A DNA stretch of 64,000 nt. Source: Topomyia yanbarensis (taxonomy: Eukaryota; Arthropoda; Insecta; Diptera; Culicidae). This document shows, one piece after another, positions 1 through 12,251 of this stretch. Position 1 is the stretch's first letter, and every line of letters starts with the position of its first letter. The notes under the pieces are model-generated. The model saw only the letters and a program-made list of their open reading frames with translations. It was not told the DNA's origin and ran no database searches. Position numbers and translations under genes: made by a program. The stretch lies in assembly GCF_030247195.1 (NCBI RefSeq), contig NC_080671.1, positions 8,633,343 to 8,697,342 on the forward strand. The letters are read 5' to 3'.

Positions 1-1301
1 TCGGCAAAGTCCCAAAAAGTCGATCTTTATAAAAAAACGCTTTTAATCCACCTAACAGTGTGATGAGACATTTCTTATAACTCTTATCACTCTCTTCTGA
101 TATTATATCGTATGAGAACATATAAAACTTGATGCTTCGCGATGTTTTTGATAACACATACTACATGGGATTGTGGCAGGACACAGAGAATCGCTCAAAT
201 CAGCATAGGACAACATCAGTGCTAGAAATCTCAAACCAAATCAATGGGAAAGCGAAAAAATGGCCTATAAAATAGACATACAAACGAATTATTGCTAATG
301 CTCTGTTAATAAAATATCTAAATTCCTCAATCAATGCATTGTGGTGGGAAAACTGAATTTTCCTAAAGGGGTTATGTATATTGTACTGAGCCAAAAAATT
401 GATTTTTTTTGAATCGAAATGAAGTTTATACTTTACTCAAATTTCCAACGCGACTGAGACCTAAAAATCAAAACTTTTTCTGGAAAAAAGCGACACTAGC
501 AGTGACACCATTCAAAGAAAATCAACAGTGAATATTTCCAGACTTGGTTTTATTTCCTATTTAAGAACTATTGTGTTTTTTACATCCTAGATTGCATGAT
601 TCAGTGATCGAAACCCAGAACTTCATGAAGTATTTGAAATTATTAAATTAAAATTTGTGTTTGCTATTGAAATTGACAAAATGATAGTATCGCCCCTTTG
701 ACGATTGTTTACTTTTTCGGTCCCACCTATCAGCATTGAAGTATCGCCCTTACATTTTTTTACAATACCAATTTTAAAATTGGTGGGGGTTTGGTGAAAA
801 TCGATCTAACTGTCCAAACGGCATAATTCCGAAACCGTAATTTTTGAAGTTTTAAAATTATGCAGAATTAATTTTTCAGAAAATAGTAACAGAGTTCGTG
901 ATTTTAGCGAATTTGTTGAGACTTTATTGTAGTCATGAATATTAACCTGAGAAAATTCACCATAAATACTTCTTGGACGATATACCGCCAAAATTATTTT
1001 ATCAAATGATGCGCTGTTTAACGTTTGTAAAACTCATCGAAGATACTAAACCTCCGAAATTGGCGGTTTAAAAATGATGTTATCTTGACCTTAAATTACT
1101 GTTTTTGAACATTTGACCTATACATATAATTGGTCATACAACAAAAATCAAATTCTCATCAAAATCGATCAGGACCTGCTAGAATCGAATGGAAATCGTC
1201 ATTTTTCATAAATTTCTCTCTACATTCGGAAAGTGTTATCCTCGTTATTAATCATATTACGTTTGCGTCTCAACTCGACGCATTCCCAAAATATAAACTT
1301 G
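1..1301. other. Non-coding, repeat-like DNA without a recognisable gene
   Basis: AT-rich DNA with no convincing coding potential. A short stretch at about 42-75 resembles the left end of the dispersed repeat that starts at 1302 (TTTTAATCCACCTA), so part of this stretch is probably an old, diverged copy of that repeat. The short open frames here have no recognisable product. Confidence 0.5.
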
Positions 1302-1446
1302 TTTTAATCCACCTAGTGGTGCAATTGTGCTTGTCTCACTTGTCCTGACTACGATGGTTATGTTCAATAAAATGGTGGAAATGAATATTTCATGTTCAGT
1401 ACGATTTGCACATACATACAATGGATCGACAGCCACGATCTTGAGA

Positions 1447-1514
1447 TACTATGTGATACTGAAACATCGCTTGACCGCCGCTGGTTTCAAGCGATGTTTC
1501 AGTATCACATAGTA
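1447..1514. repeat. Perfect 28-bp inverted repeat with a 12-nt loop
   Basis: Arms at 1447-1474 and 1487-1514 are exact reverse complements (left arm begins TACTATGTGATACTGAAACA). The loop is CCGCCGCTGGTT. The hairpin lies inside the first unit of the dispersed repeat and replaces the sequence expected there. This is either a recent fold-back duplication or a hairpin-forming insertion. Confidence 0.9.
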
Positions 1515-1678
1515 AGATCCGGGAGGTCCGGGCCTGCCGAAAATTTTCAACTTGTTAAGAAATTTTAAACTAGTTTTATTTTTAAAGTAGCAACCACTCA
1601 CTGCATACTCCCTCCGGGCCGGTATGATTGACGATTTTTAGATTGATTGCATAACCTTTCTGTATGAGAAAGGCAAAA

Positions 1679-1843
1679 GGGGGTGGGCGTGGCGTAGTTG
1701 GTAAATCGATTGCCTTGTACGCAGCGCACCTGGGTTCGAGTCCCGACCCCGCACATAGGGTTCGAAATTTTTCACAAGAGATTTTTCAAACCCGAAGTGG
1801 CGAATGACCTTAAGGTTAAAACCTCTATAATCGAAATAAAAAA
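1679..1843 (+). mobile_element. tRNA-derived SINE with perfect target duplication
   Basis: An RNA polymerase III-type internal promoter is visible: A box TGGCGTAGTTGG at 1690-1701 and B box GGTTCGAGTCC at 1733-1743, spaced as in a tRNA. The body runs to an A-rich end (GAAATAAAAAAAG). The element is bracketed by an exact 12-bp duplication, AGAAAGGCAAAA, at 1667-1678 and 1844-1855, as expected for LINE-mediated insertion. The head resembles a degenerate tRNA (possibly Thr-like) with broken stems, so it is not a working tRNA gene. It could be the Feilai-type SINE of Aedes, but that name is an inference. A second, truncated copy of the body lies at 22825-22917. Confidence 0.85.
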
Positions 1844-2292
1844 AGAAAGGCAAAAATGTACCAAAGTCCAAAAAAATCAATTTTTGTCAAACATTATTTT
1901 TTTCGAGTTTACATCAAATCTCGATATTTCATGCATTATAAAGTCATTTGGCATCAAAAATACAAATTTGATTTTGAAAATTTTTCATTTCAATTTATAT
2001 GGGAATTTGCTGTGTGATTGCACTCTTCAACTCGTAACTCCGGAACCGGAAGTCCAATCAATAAAAAATCAATTGCAGCCGATGGGAAGGTTGTACCTTT
2101 CATTTGAGACTAACTTTGTGCAAATCGATCCAGCCATCTCTGAGAAACAGAGGTCACATATTTTTCCACATACACACATACATACACACAGACATTTTCC
2201 GATCTCGATGAACTGAGTCGATTGGCATATGACACTCGGCCCTCCCGGTCGGGATTAGATTGACGAATTTTAGAGTGAATGAGAAAGGCAAA

Positions 2293-3060
2293 AATATTTT
2301 TAGCAAATGTTGAAAGTTATGCATGTTTTGGTGCGCAGTTCTATGTTTCATAGACATTAAATCAATTTTTACTTCGCTTCCTATTAAATAAAGACCCTTA
2401 TTACAGTACATCTCTACAAAAACGAGCTCAATTTGAAAAGAAATCTGAGGATCATGATTGAAAACAGAACTCTGGAATTTTCTATTGGAATGTTTTCAGG
2501 CAGGATTTTGATATTGATGCAATTAGACAACTGTGAAATCAAGACCAAAAGATCAGTTACATATCAGGACCCCATTCCGACAATTTATCAAAAGTCCTCA
2601 TGATGTTTGCAACAACAGAATATCAATGTACGGATCAGATAATTGTTATTGTAATATTGAATTAAATCAGTCTGCATCAATAAATTTTCAACTTCAATCC
2701 AATTTTTTTTGTTGGTGTGGTGGGGGGGGGGGGCGTTGTATGGTGTTAAACCCCAAAACCTTCTCTTGGCTACGCCGTTGCTTGGAGTTAGTTATTTCGC
2801 TTTTCATTTTCCAATATGTTTCAGATCGATCCGATGGTCATGAATTAGAAAAATTGCAGTCAGAAGATTCGCACAAATGAACATTTTTGCACTGATAAGT
2901 TATCAAGTTCCTTCCAGATAACTTGGAAGTGTTCGGTGATTATTTCTAGCGGTTGTAGATAGAAAAATGAAATACAAAATTCGTTTTATCGAAATAATGT
3001 TTGGCTTATTTCAATGGATTATTACTATATTGAACAATAAATAGGCGACAAAGAGTAATC
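2293..3060. other. Non-coding stretch with a 12-G homopolymer
   Basis: No gene is recognised. A run of 12 G lies at 2722-2733. The open frame at 2533-2880 spans this run and shows no domain, so it is treated as chance. Confidence 0.5.
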
Positions 3061-3844
3061 CACAAACAACAAGCCATAACTTTTAAAGTATTCAAAATAT
3101 ATATTTGAAGTCTTCAATAAAGTTATTTGCAAAAGTAAGAGCTACAAATTTGCTGAAGGCATCATTTCGATATAATCACTTCCAAGAAAATTTGGAAAAA
3201 TATCTCACTCATAGGGGGATTAATCAGCAAAAGCACAATACCAAAAGAAAGGGCACATTGCCTCCATTAAATTCACCGAAGATACTATTGACCTAAAATA
3301 AGCCGTTTTGGCGTTAAAAATAGATAACATGTTTTTGGTCATATTTCTGGCAATGGGAAATGATAAAAATCTTTCGTCCGCATTTAATGTTAAATATCTC
3401 TTTTGATAATAGTCCGATTTCAACAATCTGTAGCTTGTTCGAAAGGTATTCGATAAAGCTGTCTAAAAACGTATAAATTGCTATTCTATATTGTCAATTT
3501 CGACAGATAATTCAAAAAAAACTGCAAAAAACGCCATTTTTACGCATTCAAACATTCATATCTTGGAAACTAAATATCAGAATCAAAAACAAATTAATAG
3601 CGTTCATACTGTTTTTTAGTTCTTTCATTTAAAATTGGTTTGGATAAGATCGGTTCAGCCATTGCTGAGAAACACGAATGAGAATTTGTCCGTTACATAC
3701 ACACACACACAGACACACACACAGACATTGTCCCAAATCGTCGAGCTGAGTCGATTGGTATATAAGACTCGGCCCTCCGGGCCTCGAAAAAAATCTTGAA
3801 AGTTTGAGCGAATTCTATACATTTCTTTTATAAGAAATGTAAAA
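3061..3844 (+). repeat. Dispersed repeat, related subfamily, with a CA microsatellite
   Basis: The right part repeats the motif order of the repeat at 1302-2292: GGTTCAGCCATTGCTGAGAAA near 3652, a (CA)n tract at about 3697-3726, CGAGCTGAGTCGATTGG near 3742, and GACTCGGCCCTCCGGGCC near 3767. It ends differently, with a short hairpin-like ATTTCTTTTATAAGAAATG at about 3821-3839. It is probably a related subfamily. The left boundary is approximate. Confidence 0.6.
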
Positions 3845-5041
3845 CTGAGATTGCCCGTGCCAAATACATCAGGAACTTGAGTTTGGCCGGCTTCCACAAG
3901 ATTAAAAAGGTAAAAGCATTCAGCAGACCACCTGACGCCTTCACCGCCGGAAAAGAAGTTACTTTAAATAACATGATCAACATGATAATTTATGCCCAAC
4001 GTTCATTATGTCAATCGTCCATTATTCCTAACTATGCCTAACGTATTTATGCCTAATGGGGTACACCCTGTGGTCATGGGCAGTAAATTAGCCCACCTTC
4101 TTAATGCTATTACAAAGATCGAGGAGTAAGCTAAACCATGCTGTATCGTGAAAATTAAAGTACCCTCGCTGCCGGGAAGAATTCCTTTGAACCGAAGAAG
4201 ATCAGAGTGGTCCGATCAAGTTCAATGTGTATCATTTTATACGGGAAGTCGGACTCATTGATGACGAACCTTGTTCGACATCCATTTTACCAAACCTTTG
4301 AACCAGATGGGTAAATAATGTCTGTGACATAACCGGAATGTTGTGGTAGTATTTGGACTGGTGATTCAAATGTAACGCTATGCACCGTAATCAACAATCC
4401 ACAAACCAGATCACAGCTCCTAAGAATGGTATATTGAATGCTCAAACTGATGTCTCATTGCAGTAGAAGGTATTTTTCGAATGCGGCACCTTCTTTTATT
4501 TCGAGATCTAGGCCACTTTGAATCCAATAACTGCTAAGCGGTGTGACTTTTGTCGTCTTCAACAGATGGTAAATGTAAGAAACCCTATTAACAGCAGTAA
4601 ATCGAAGCGAGAATGTATATACGTGTAAGTTAGTCGCATTTATTTAGGCATTATCGCTTTTTTGTAGATTGGTTGCGACTTTTATACATAGCAAGGCTCC
4701 TACCTCCCTGTAAACTATGGAGGTTCGCTGACTTCCGATCACCAAAAATTACGAATCGCTCCATTCGAAGCAGTTCATCAATTCTAAAATTGTAAGCTAC
4801 TAAATCGCTGTTCGTTCTTTTATAGATAAAGATTTAAGCGCAAACCTAATACAGACATGACTTAGGCCACAGCCTTATTACACGCCACCCAGTGAATAAT
4901 TAGAACCAATCAGAATGTCGCTAATAAAAAAATCAAAACAAATTTTTACTCTCATGCTAGATGTGAATACTTTGATATTTAGTAGAAAATAGTTGAAATT
5001 TTATTTCGGCCAAACAGTGCAGGAATTTAAACTCGCTTGAC
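3845..5041. other. No recognisable gene
   Basis: One frame is open from about 3841 to 4041 with a lysine-rich conceptual peptide of no recognised family. The rest is interrupted in all frames. It may contain remnants of old coding transposon DNA, but nothing can be assigned. Confidence 0.4.
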
Positions 5042-6846
5042 TGTATGCAGCTAGCGAGGTTGGCAGTGCAGCCAATTTTTTTGCTATATTTAGATATGTT
5101 GGTATAATACACATAATACTGACCGTTTGATTACCTCACATTTCGCCAAAATGTAGCTGGAACTAATCAATCCAACATTTTTTCCACATAATGCATGTTT
5201 CTAGCAAATTTGGCCAGCATAACATCAGAATCAAATATGCCACAAAAATTGAAATAGAGATGGACATACTACCAAAATACAGAAATATATAGAAAACGTA
5301 TTACTAGTTGCCTTGTCTTGTCTTAGGAGTAAACCAGGTAACTGGCATCCCTATCTCTACATACAGTGTTTGACAATAGGCAACATCGTTTTTCCACTGA
5401 TCGATGGGGGTCAGTTTGACAACGTCAAAATCGCTTAAAGCGTCATCAACAAACAATAGTAGCAGTAAACAAAAGAAGACAATGAACACTTTAACTGATT
5501 TGATGTAAACTAAAGTGCTCCTCGTTCGTATTAAAAATTAATTTCGTTCATGTTGTTACAAGCAAAGTTCTTATGTTGGCTACGAAAATATGACGTCACG
5601 TCACCCTCTTGGAGTAAACGGTCGAACTCGTTAAAGGTCCAAGATGATAGATAACGGAAATCGAAGGTTAAAGTCAAGGCGCAGTTGGTTGAGTGGTAAG
5701 CATGAAAGCCACCCATCCCAGTTGGTCTGGGTTCAATCCCAGCCGAGGTCGTCGAGCTTTTTCTGAGGTGAAAAATCTTCCTTCGGAAGGGAAGTAAAGC
5801 CGTTGGATCCCGGTCCATGATTTGATGGGTCGATATCTAGTTACTACCAAATATCCTCCTCCCGTGATACTTGTGGAACGCGCAGTAGTATATACGGCCT
5901 CTAGCAAAAGCAAGTATCGGACTAACGTTCCTTCCGCGATCTACGTTCGGGCCTGGCCGGTGCCGGATTTGATCAATATACACTTTAGGATTACCAGGAG
6001 TTGTACATTGAAAGATGTTTCCCTAATCCCAATCTACTGATTCTCTGTGCAACTTCAGCTAGTCCAGATCGATAACGTAATAGCAGCCAGGGGTGGTCGC
6101 ACAAGGTCAAACTCAAGCTAAAGCTCGATGGTTAAATTAATTTTAAAATCAGAGATGAGGGCAACATGCACACCATTTAAAAGGAGGCCATTCTGAAATT
6201 CAATTCATTTAAAGTAGTCATAAAATACCGGAATTTATTAATTTAGGGTATTTTGAAAACAAAGATGGCGGTTTCCGGTAACCACCAAAGTAAAAACCAT
6301 GATCAATATATATCTACATCGCTTTTGAAAGGCTGGTCAGTAGATGAAGGAAACTGATGATTGAGGACATTTTGCAATCAATCCAATATGGCTTTTGGTA
6401 CTTTTGGTTACCTCAAATCAATAAACCCACCTTCGATATGACGAATTCTTTCTGAAAGAGAACATCGACTATTCTCGTGTCTGTAGACTGTGCTCGTAAT
6501 GTGTTCCTATAGAACCAGTGTGGAAGTTTTTTACCCCTTTATCATGTCATCGGAATTGTGTACAGGAAAATATTGGTAGAGGTTTGATTTTAGCAATGAA
6601 TTATTTGGTAGTACGTTCATCTCTATTATATTTTTGTTGCAAATTTGATTTTGGTGAATAGGCTGTTATGCTGGCCAAATTTGCTATAAACATGTAGTAT
6701 GTGATATAAATGTTGGATTGATTAGTACCAGATAAATTTTGGCGAAATGCGTGTTAATAAAACGACCATTATTATGTGTATTATAGCAACATATCTAAAT
6801 ATGACAAATAAACTGGCTGCACTGCCAACCTCGCTAGCTGCATACA
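5042..6846. repeat. Inverted pair of about 240-bp repeats enclosing a SINE
   Basis: The left arm, 5042-5277, and the right arm, 6603-6846, are diverged reverse complements. Both contain TGTATGCAGCTAGCGAGGTT at the outer edge, then CATATTTAGATATGTTG, TTTGGCCAGCATAAC and TACTACCAAA at the inner edge. The arms are either the long termini of one foldback element of about 1.8 kb or two head-to-head MITE copies. No clear flanking duplication was found. The interior holds the SINE-like repeat at 5676-6123. Confidence 0.65.
5676..6123 (+). mobile_element. tRNA-derived SINE-like repeat, family 2
   Basis: A tRNA-like head carries an A-box-like TTGGTTGAGTGG at 5685-5696 and a B box GGTTCAATCCC at 5730-5740. 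About 380 bp of body follow, down to GGGGTGGTCGCACAAGG. The same sequence is present in reverse orientation at 55250-55740, and a head-proximal copy lies at 60385-60596. Three dispersed copies with a shared promoter argue for a SINE or a SINE-derived repeat. The 3' boundary is taken from where the two long copies stop matching. Confidence 0.7.
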
Positions 6847-8140
6847 CTCATCTGTCATCTGGCAAAAGAAAAGCATGATAACCAAAAATACGAAGCCATT
6901 TGTCTCTTTTTGTCTTAGGTTTACCCGGATCTCATTTGACTGGTGCTCACTGGGTAAATTGAAAGCGGATCTTTTCATTCGAGAAGATCAACCGAAGGAG
7001 ATTGAATATGAATTGCGACTCATTTGAAAGCAACGCTGAGTGAAGTGCCATGAACCCAGCTTCAGATCAACAGCAACTGATGCGTTAAATGAAAATGAAT
7101 GCTACCGTAGACGACTGATTGACTGCGTTCATTCAGTTTCGATTGAATGAAATGAAATTTTACTGCACTGAGTACTGATACTAACGTATTTTACTTTATA
7201 AAAAAATATAATGAGGGTCGGCAAAATTAATTCACGTTTCTCATAAGTCTTTAGAAACACATCGTCATTTTATTCAACTTTGTTCCAAAAGATATATAAC
7301 TCGTGTAAAAGTACAAATCATGTTGCAGAGCCTGATTCCATACTCTATTTCAATTATTCTATCTAATAATCGAACGTACTTGAGATTATTCACATTGAAC
7401 TTTATGCAGCAATTCAAAAACCAACATTTTTTGTAGCAGTGCAATGAACAATGTGAAAAAATTTGCAGTCAAAGCTAAGCCTAAGCGGGTTGAACAAAAC
7501 AATTAGAGAGACGTGTTTTTTGTGTAGAACTATGTAGGATTATATTGAGTTATAGATATAAAGTGTTGAACAATAAGATAGTTGCAAAATTATAAAGTGC
7601 TGAAAATTGAAATAAAGGCAGTAGATAGAAGTAAATTGAAGTAGAGAAAGAAGTAAGAATTATATAGGTAAATATTGAACAAAAATTGAAGAGTGCACTT
7701 GTAAAAATACCAAAAGTTATCGAAAAAGTTTGGAACGAATCAAACGAACAATAACAAATATGTGAGTGTTGGAATTCCTGTTTCTATCATTTTCACATTC
7801 ACGTGAAGTAAGCGAAAGTTGCTTGTAAGCAAACATCTCCAAATAGAAATCGAATCTTACTTCAGAATCGAACTTGAATGGTTCCGTTTCATTGGCCTGC
7901 ATGGAATTCGAAAAAGTGGTTTGGAATTAGTCTCATTTGAATGAAACGCAACGCGGTACACGAGTTGAAGCGTTTTTCTTTGTCACATTCTACAAAACAG
8001 AAAATTAATGGCCGCAGAAATAAAAACAAAATCCAATTTCGAAAATACATCGACATGATCCGCTATTCGAATTAAGTTTATACTTGAACGTAATGAAACG
8101 GAGAGTTAGTTTTTTCAACAATTCACAGACGAATACTCAC
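6847..8140. other. Non-coding, presumed Ca-beta intron DNA downstream of the exon
   Basis: No gene is recognised. The stretch 7480-7720 is purine-rich on the plus strand. On the minus strand this region follows the donor of the Ca-beta exon, and the next expected exon (start of the SH3 domain) is not visible between 1 and 8140. Confidence 0.5.
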
Positions 8141-8257
8141 CCTTGCTTTTTCCAACTGGCCTAAAGCCTGACGTTCCTTTTCTCGCCGAAGCGATTCTTT
8201 TTCCTCGTCTAGCGACAGATCGGACGACGGTTGAGAATAATTGGAATCCGCTGAACC
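8141..8257 (-). CDS. Ca-beta: Internal exon of voltage-gated calcium channel beta subunit
   Basis: The exon is 117 bp (39 codons), phase 0 at both ends. On the minus strand a pyrimidine-rich acceptor ending in TCACAG precedes it and a consensus donor GTGAGT follows it (8140 downward). The conceptual peptide starts GSADSNYSQPSSDLSLDEEK and ends RQALGQLEKAR. This is the strongly conserved segment found just before the SH3 domain in insect and vertebrate CACNB proteins (vertebrate counterparts begin GSADSYTSRPSDSD). The family is a cytosolic auxiliary subunit with an SH3-guanylate kinase core that binds the alpha1 subunit and controls trafficking and gating of high-voltage-activated calcium channels. 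The preceding coding exon is proposed at 33444-33566. Downstream exons lie outside the window (below position 1). There are no stop codons or frame damage, in sharp contrast to the surrounding transposon debris. Confidence 0.92.
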
Positions 8258-8260
8258 CTG

Positions 8261-10294
8261 TGACGGAAGAAAAGTAAGAAATAACGTGTTAGCGAAGTTT
8301 GTGTACCATCGAAAAAAGGGGAAAATCCTACAAAAGGACCAACAATATCAATTTAAAAATGAGCTTCTAGCAGGGAAGGATGCCTCCATCACTAATATGT
8401 AGTTCTACCGTCGTTCACTATCATGGCATTTGTCTGCATAATTGCATTCGGCTGATGCTTAGGATATAAAACCGAAACCCAGGGTAAAACTCACTATGAA
8501 ACAAACAAACTCTCTTTCGGTCTGTATCTCTCCTGCTGGAGCAATAAATCAAAACAACGATTTTTCATTAAACAAAAGAACCAACAGTATCAAATTCGCT
8601 AATCTAGGTTACACGCCATCCGCAGAGCTGCGGGAAAATATAATATATGTATACTACCTACATAATAACAATAATGAAACCAGAAGAACCAAAGAGCCTG
8701 TCATGTGCAACGTGCACTCTGCGAAGAAGAAAAAAACCGCTACGGGGCAGGGTGAAAAGGATGCTCCAGCAGCCTACTGCAGCCATGGAGGATATGGGAC
8801 ACATACGCTCTACTCTGCACCCAGTTAGGCACGAAAGTATACAGCAGCGTTTGGGGTCGCAGGAAGGATTAAAAGCATGAAATTATTATCGATGGGCACG
8901 AAAAGAACAGAAGAAAAAAATCCTAAATCACGTGAACACACTTTTGCATTTAAACTGCTTGCGTTTGAAGGTAAATGCAGTTGAAAAGGGCTACAATGAA
9001 CATCAACGAACAGTTCTACGGGATCTTTGAGTGTTGAAATATTTTTGATATGACATGAAACTGGCAACGTGATTAGGTCTAGATATGTTTTGACTGCAAT
9101 AATGATAATGCACCTATAAGGGTCAATCCAAGCGCAGTATAATTTATTCAGAGTCTTTGTGCCAATTGGGCCACTCCTCTAATCCTTCCTTTTTCGAGGA
9201 AATATTGAAAATATCAAAAATATTTATTTTCTTTTGCTTGTTCACTGTGGCACAAGATCGGAGAAACTCTAAATGTTTGCGTTAAGCATAGTTTACTAAT
9301 ATGTAATAATGTTTTATGGTAAAACATCTACTCTACTAGTAACCCATTTACAGTATCCATGATATAGTAAATTCATGTTGTATATTAAATAATTTTAAAA
9401 GCTGTTTGAAAAAGTTTAACTATAAAACAGGGTGCGAAATTGACCGGAGAGTAACGTTTTGAAAACAGCTCTTTTGAAATCTCATAATGTTTTGCTTGAT
9501 AGTATGGGCGTATGAATCAGCGCACAAACGATTTTCAAGTATGCTTTTACAGAGCTAATACATGAAATTTTCTGATATCTTTCAACGAGAAAAATCCATT
9601 TTATATTTCTCTCTATGGACGTGCTTCACTGATTGACCCACAACATCGTCATTCTGCGGTATTATTTACCGACGGAAAAAATATATACAAAACTTCAAAA
9701 AGCCATTACATAAAAGATTACGAAAGTCCGGGAGTTGTCATTTAGGATGCTGGGGGTTATCTGAGCCGTAGAATGAGCTGTAGTGGAGGGTGGTATTTAA
9801 GCATTTTCAAGCCATATATTATTTGGCATTTGTATTTCCCCCACTAAGAAAAGGGCCATGATTGGCCTTTATGGGAAGAAGGGTTTCTGAAGTATTCATC
9901 GATCACTGTACGATAATGTAAAATTTGCAAAACAGCTCGTGAATTGATTTCAAAATATGTCTTCAGCCGCTCAGTTAGTAGTATACAAGAGTTCGAGCTT
10001 TAGCTTCGGAACCCAGATGAAATCGAAATGACAAAGTTGTGGTCTTTTCGATGATCTTATTCCCAAGAGTCCTAGTAGAACATTCAATTAACCTTTTAGA
10101 AGATTAGTTACTTTAACAATATGGCATCAGTTTGTGGAAAAGTGAAGTAAAGCCCTATTTAAAACGAACCCAACTTTGCACGGAAGAAAATTATTCCACA
10201 TTCCTGGGGCTTTCTGTAAACGAATTACTCCCATTCTCTCCATTGCTTGTGAACTTTTCATGTGTTACTTCGAAGAATGTTTGATGAAGAAAGG
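8261..10294. other. Intronic DNA without recognised elements
   Basis: No coding exon, transposon terminus or structured repeat could be supported. Short open frames at 8496-8828 and 8825-9067 overlap on opposite strands and show no domain. Confidence 0.45.
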
Positions 10295-10870
10295 TAGGGG
10301 AACATGGGGAGACTTAACCAAGCGCAAAATTTTATTTTTGGCTCTGGTGTCCTCTATTCGATTCTTAAAATTTTTTCAACAATATTATTATACTTGTTTC
10401 GATCCCTTAAGGTAATTTTAAAAGTTTGGAATGAAAAATCCTTTCCTTATAGAAAATATCACGTAATTAATAAATTTGCATTAAATGATGAAATTTTTTA
10501 TCAAACTTTGTATGGTCATATCTACTCGACTCTAATTACTATTAATGTACTAATATACCATCTTAATCTTTGTGAAGCAGTGAAATGATTTTACATAAAT
10601 TGGAACATTGGAATAGTTATTACTTGAATTTGAATGACATTGAACGCAATAACTAATGTTAGGGAGACTTAACCAAGATTTTATGGGGAGTCTTGACCAA
10701 GTGGCAATTAGCTGAAGAAAGATACAAAATTCCTGATATTTATTATGCTTTGGTATCTACTGTTAATGTTAATCACGCCATAAAAAATCCCACCTCAAAC
10801 ATAAAGCTTTATATTTTAGTATTAGTAAACAAAGCTAACAATAGTAGGACTGATTTCGTGATGTGTGAAC

Positions 10871-12049
10871 AATAGAGTGACAAGAAAAAAATGATCCCTA
10901 TCGGCCCACCCCTGAGTCGATTTCTAGTCCCACCAGGAGTACTTGCTCCAAATTTGAAGCAAATCGGACAAGTCTAGCAACCGGACCAACGTATATGAAG
11001 TTTGTATGGAATTTCGACAATTTACAAGGAGAAAACACACTAGCTCGCATTTTTGCCGCTAGGTAACACTGTATGCATCGTATCATCACTGTAAGTGAGA
11101 ATAAGAAAGATAATTTAATTGTATACCACTGTGTCGAAGACTGCTAGTCAATCCGGATTTGTTAGAAGAAGTTATTAAACTTTTAGCGAAGCGAAGTCTG
11201 AGTCAGTTTTGCATGGGGCCTAGCAATGCATGGTTTTGTATCAGTACTAGATTCCAACGAACTAAACAGTGTTGTGAAATAATGGTTGGATTTAGCTGAA
11301 TAGTATGTTTGGGAAAATTGTAGTACATAATACGAGTTATGTTTTGGTTAGAAAATTTGAGTTCCACCTGTGACCGCATAGAGGGCGCCAGCACTAACTT
11401 TTCAACGGAGAGAGATAGAAATTAGGTGTTTTCTACAAAGTTGTAGAACAAGCATTTTGCAGTAATTCTTCCGAACATTCCGATATTCTATCTCTCTTCT
11501 ATGAAAAATTAGTGTTGGCGCCCTCTATGCGGTCACAGGTGGAACTAAAATTTTCTAACCAAAACATAACTCGTATTATGTACTACAATTCTCTCAAACA
11601 TACTATTAGGCCAAATTCAACCGTTATTTCACAAAACTGTTTAGTTCGTTAGATTGTAGTACTGATACAAAAACATGCACTGCTAGGCCCCATGCAAAAC
11701 TGACTCAGATATCACTTCGCTAAAAGTTTAATAACTTCTTCTAACAAATCCGGATTGACTAGCAGTCTTCGAAAAAGTTGTAGACAAATAAATTATCTTT
11801 CTTTTTTTTTACTTACAGTGATAATACGATGCATACAGTGACACCTAGCGATGAAAAAGCGAACTAGTGGGTTTTCTCCATGTAAATTGTCGAAAAATCC
11901 CATACAAACTTCAGGCACGTTGGTCCGGTAGCTAGACTTGTCCGATTTGCTTCAAATTTGGAGCAAGTACTCCTAGTGGGACTAGAAATCGACTCAGGGG
12001 TGGGCCGATTGAGTTTTCAAAAAATCATTATTTTTCTGGGCAGTCTAGT
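10871..12049. mobile_element. Foldback element, about 550-bp inverted arms
   Basis: The arms at about 10871-11423 and 11486-12049 are near-perfect reverse complements with a loop of about 60 nt. Shared blocks include CGGCCCACCCCTGAGTCGAT, CTTGCTCCAAATTTGAAGC, GGTTAGAAAATTT and GCGCC near the centre. The best preserved terminus is ACTAGACTGCCCAG (right end, reversed). A possible 4-bp duplication, GAAC, lies at 10867-10870 and 12050-12053. A second, internally deleted copy lies at 63219-63866. There is no coding capacity. It sits inside the composite element at 10297-14328. Confidence 0.85.
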
Positions 12050-12251
12050 GAACATGCAATGCAAGCAGTATAGTTAATGCTTAAAAAGAAATGCATTAAA
12101 AAATCGAAATTTATCAAATGCAACCCTTTTATATTTTTTACTGCTACCTAAAAATCTCGACAATATGGAAAAAAATAATTACAGTATGTTTTATGTCATT
12201 ATTTTTTGTTATGATTTTTCAAAATTCTCTTGGTCAAGTCTCCCCGCAGTG

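Larger units (their letters stand above)
1302..2292 (+). repeat. High-copy dispersed repeat, two units, interrupted by a SINE
   Basis: The left edge has the block TTTTAATCCACCTAGTGGTG. Each unit ends in a CGGCCCTCC-like block followed by GAGAAAGGCAAAA (at 1667-1678 and 2281-2293). The same blocks recur at 62062-64000, which shows a dispersed family. The second unit (1844-2292) contains the conserved run with CCGGAAC near 2040, a CATACACACA run near 2165 and the CGAGCT/CGATGAACTGAGTCG block near 2205. It matches 62862-63990 in the same order. No coding capacity is evident. The family cannot be named without a library search. Confidence 0.75.

Noticed and set aside
1683..1755. A functional tRNA gene
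   Set aside because: A and B boxes are present, but the stems do not pair fully, and the segment is the head of a SINE bracketed by a 12-bp duplication.
3841..4041. Open plus-strand frame of about 66 codons with a lysine-rich peptide
   Set aside because: It has no ATG start, no recognised domain and begins inside the end of a dispersed repeat.
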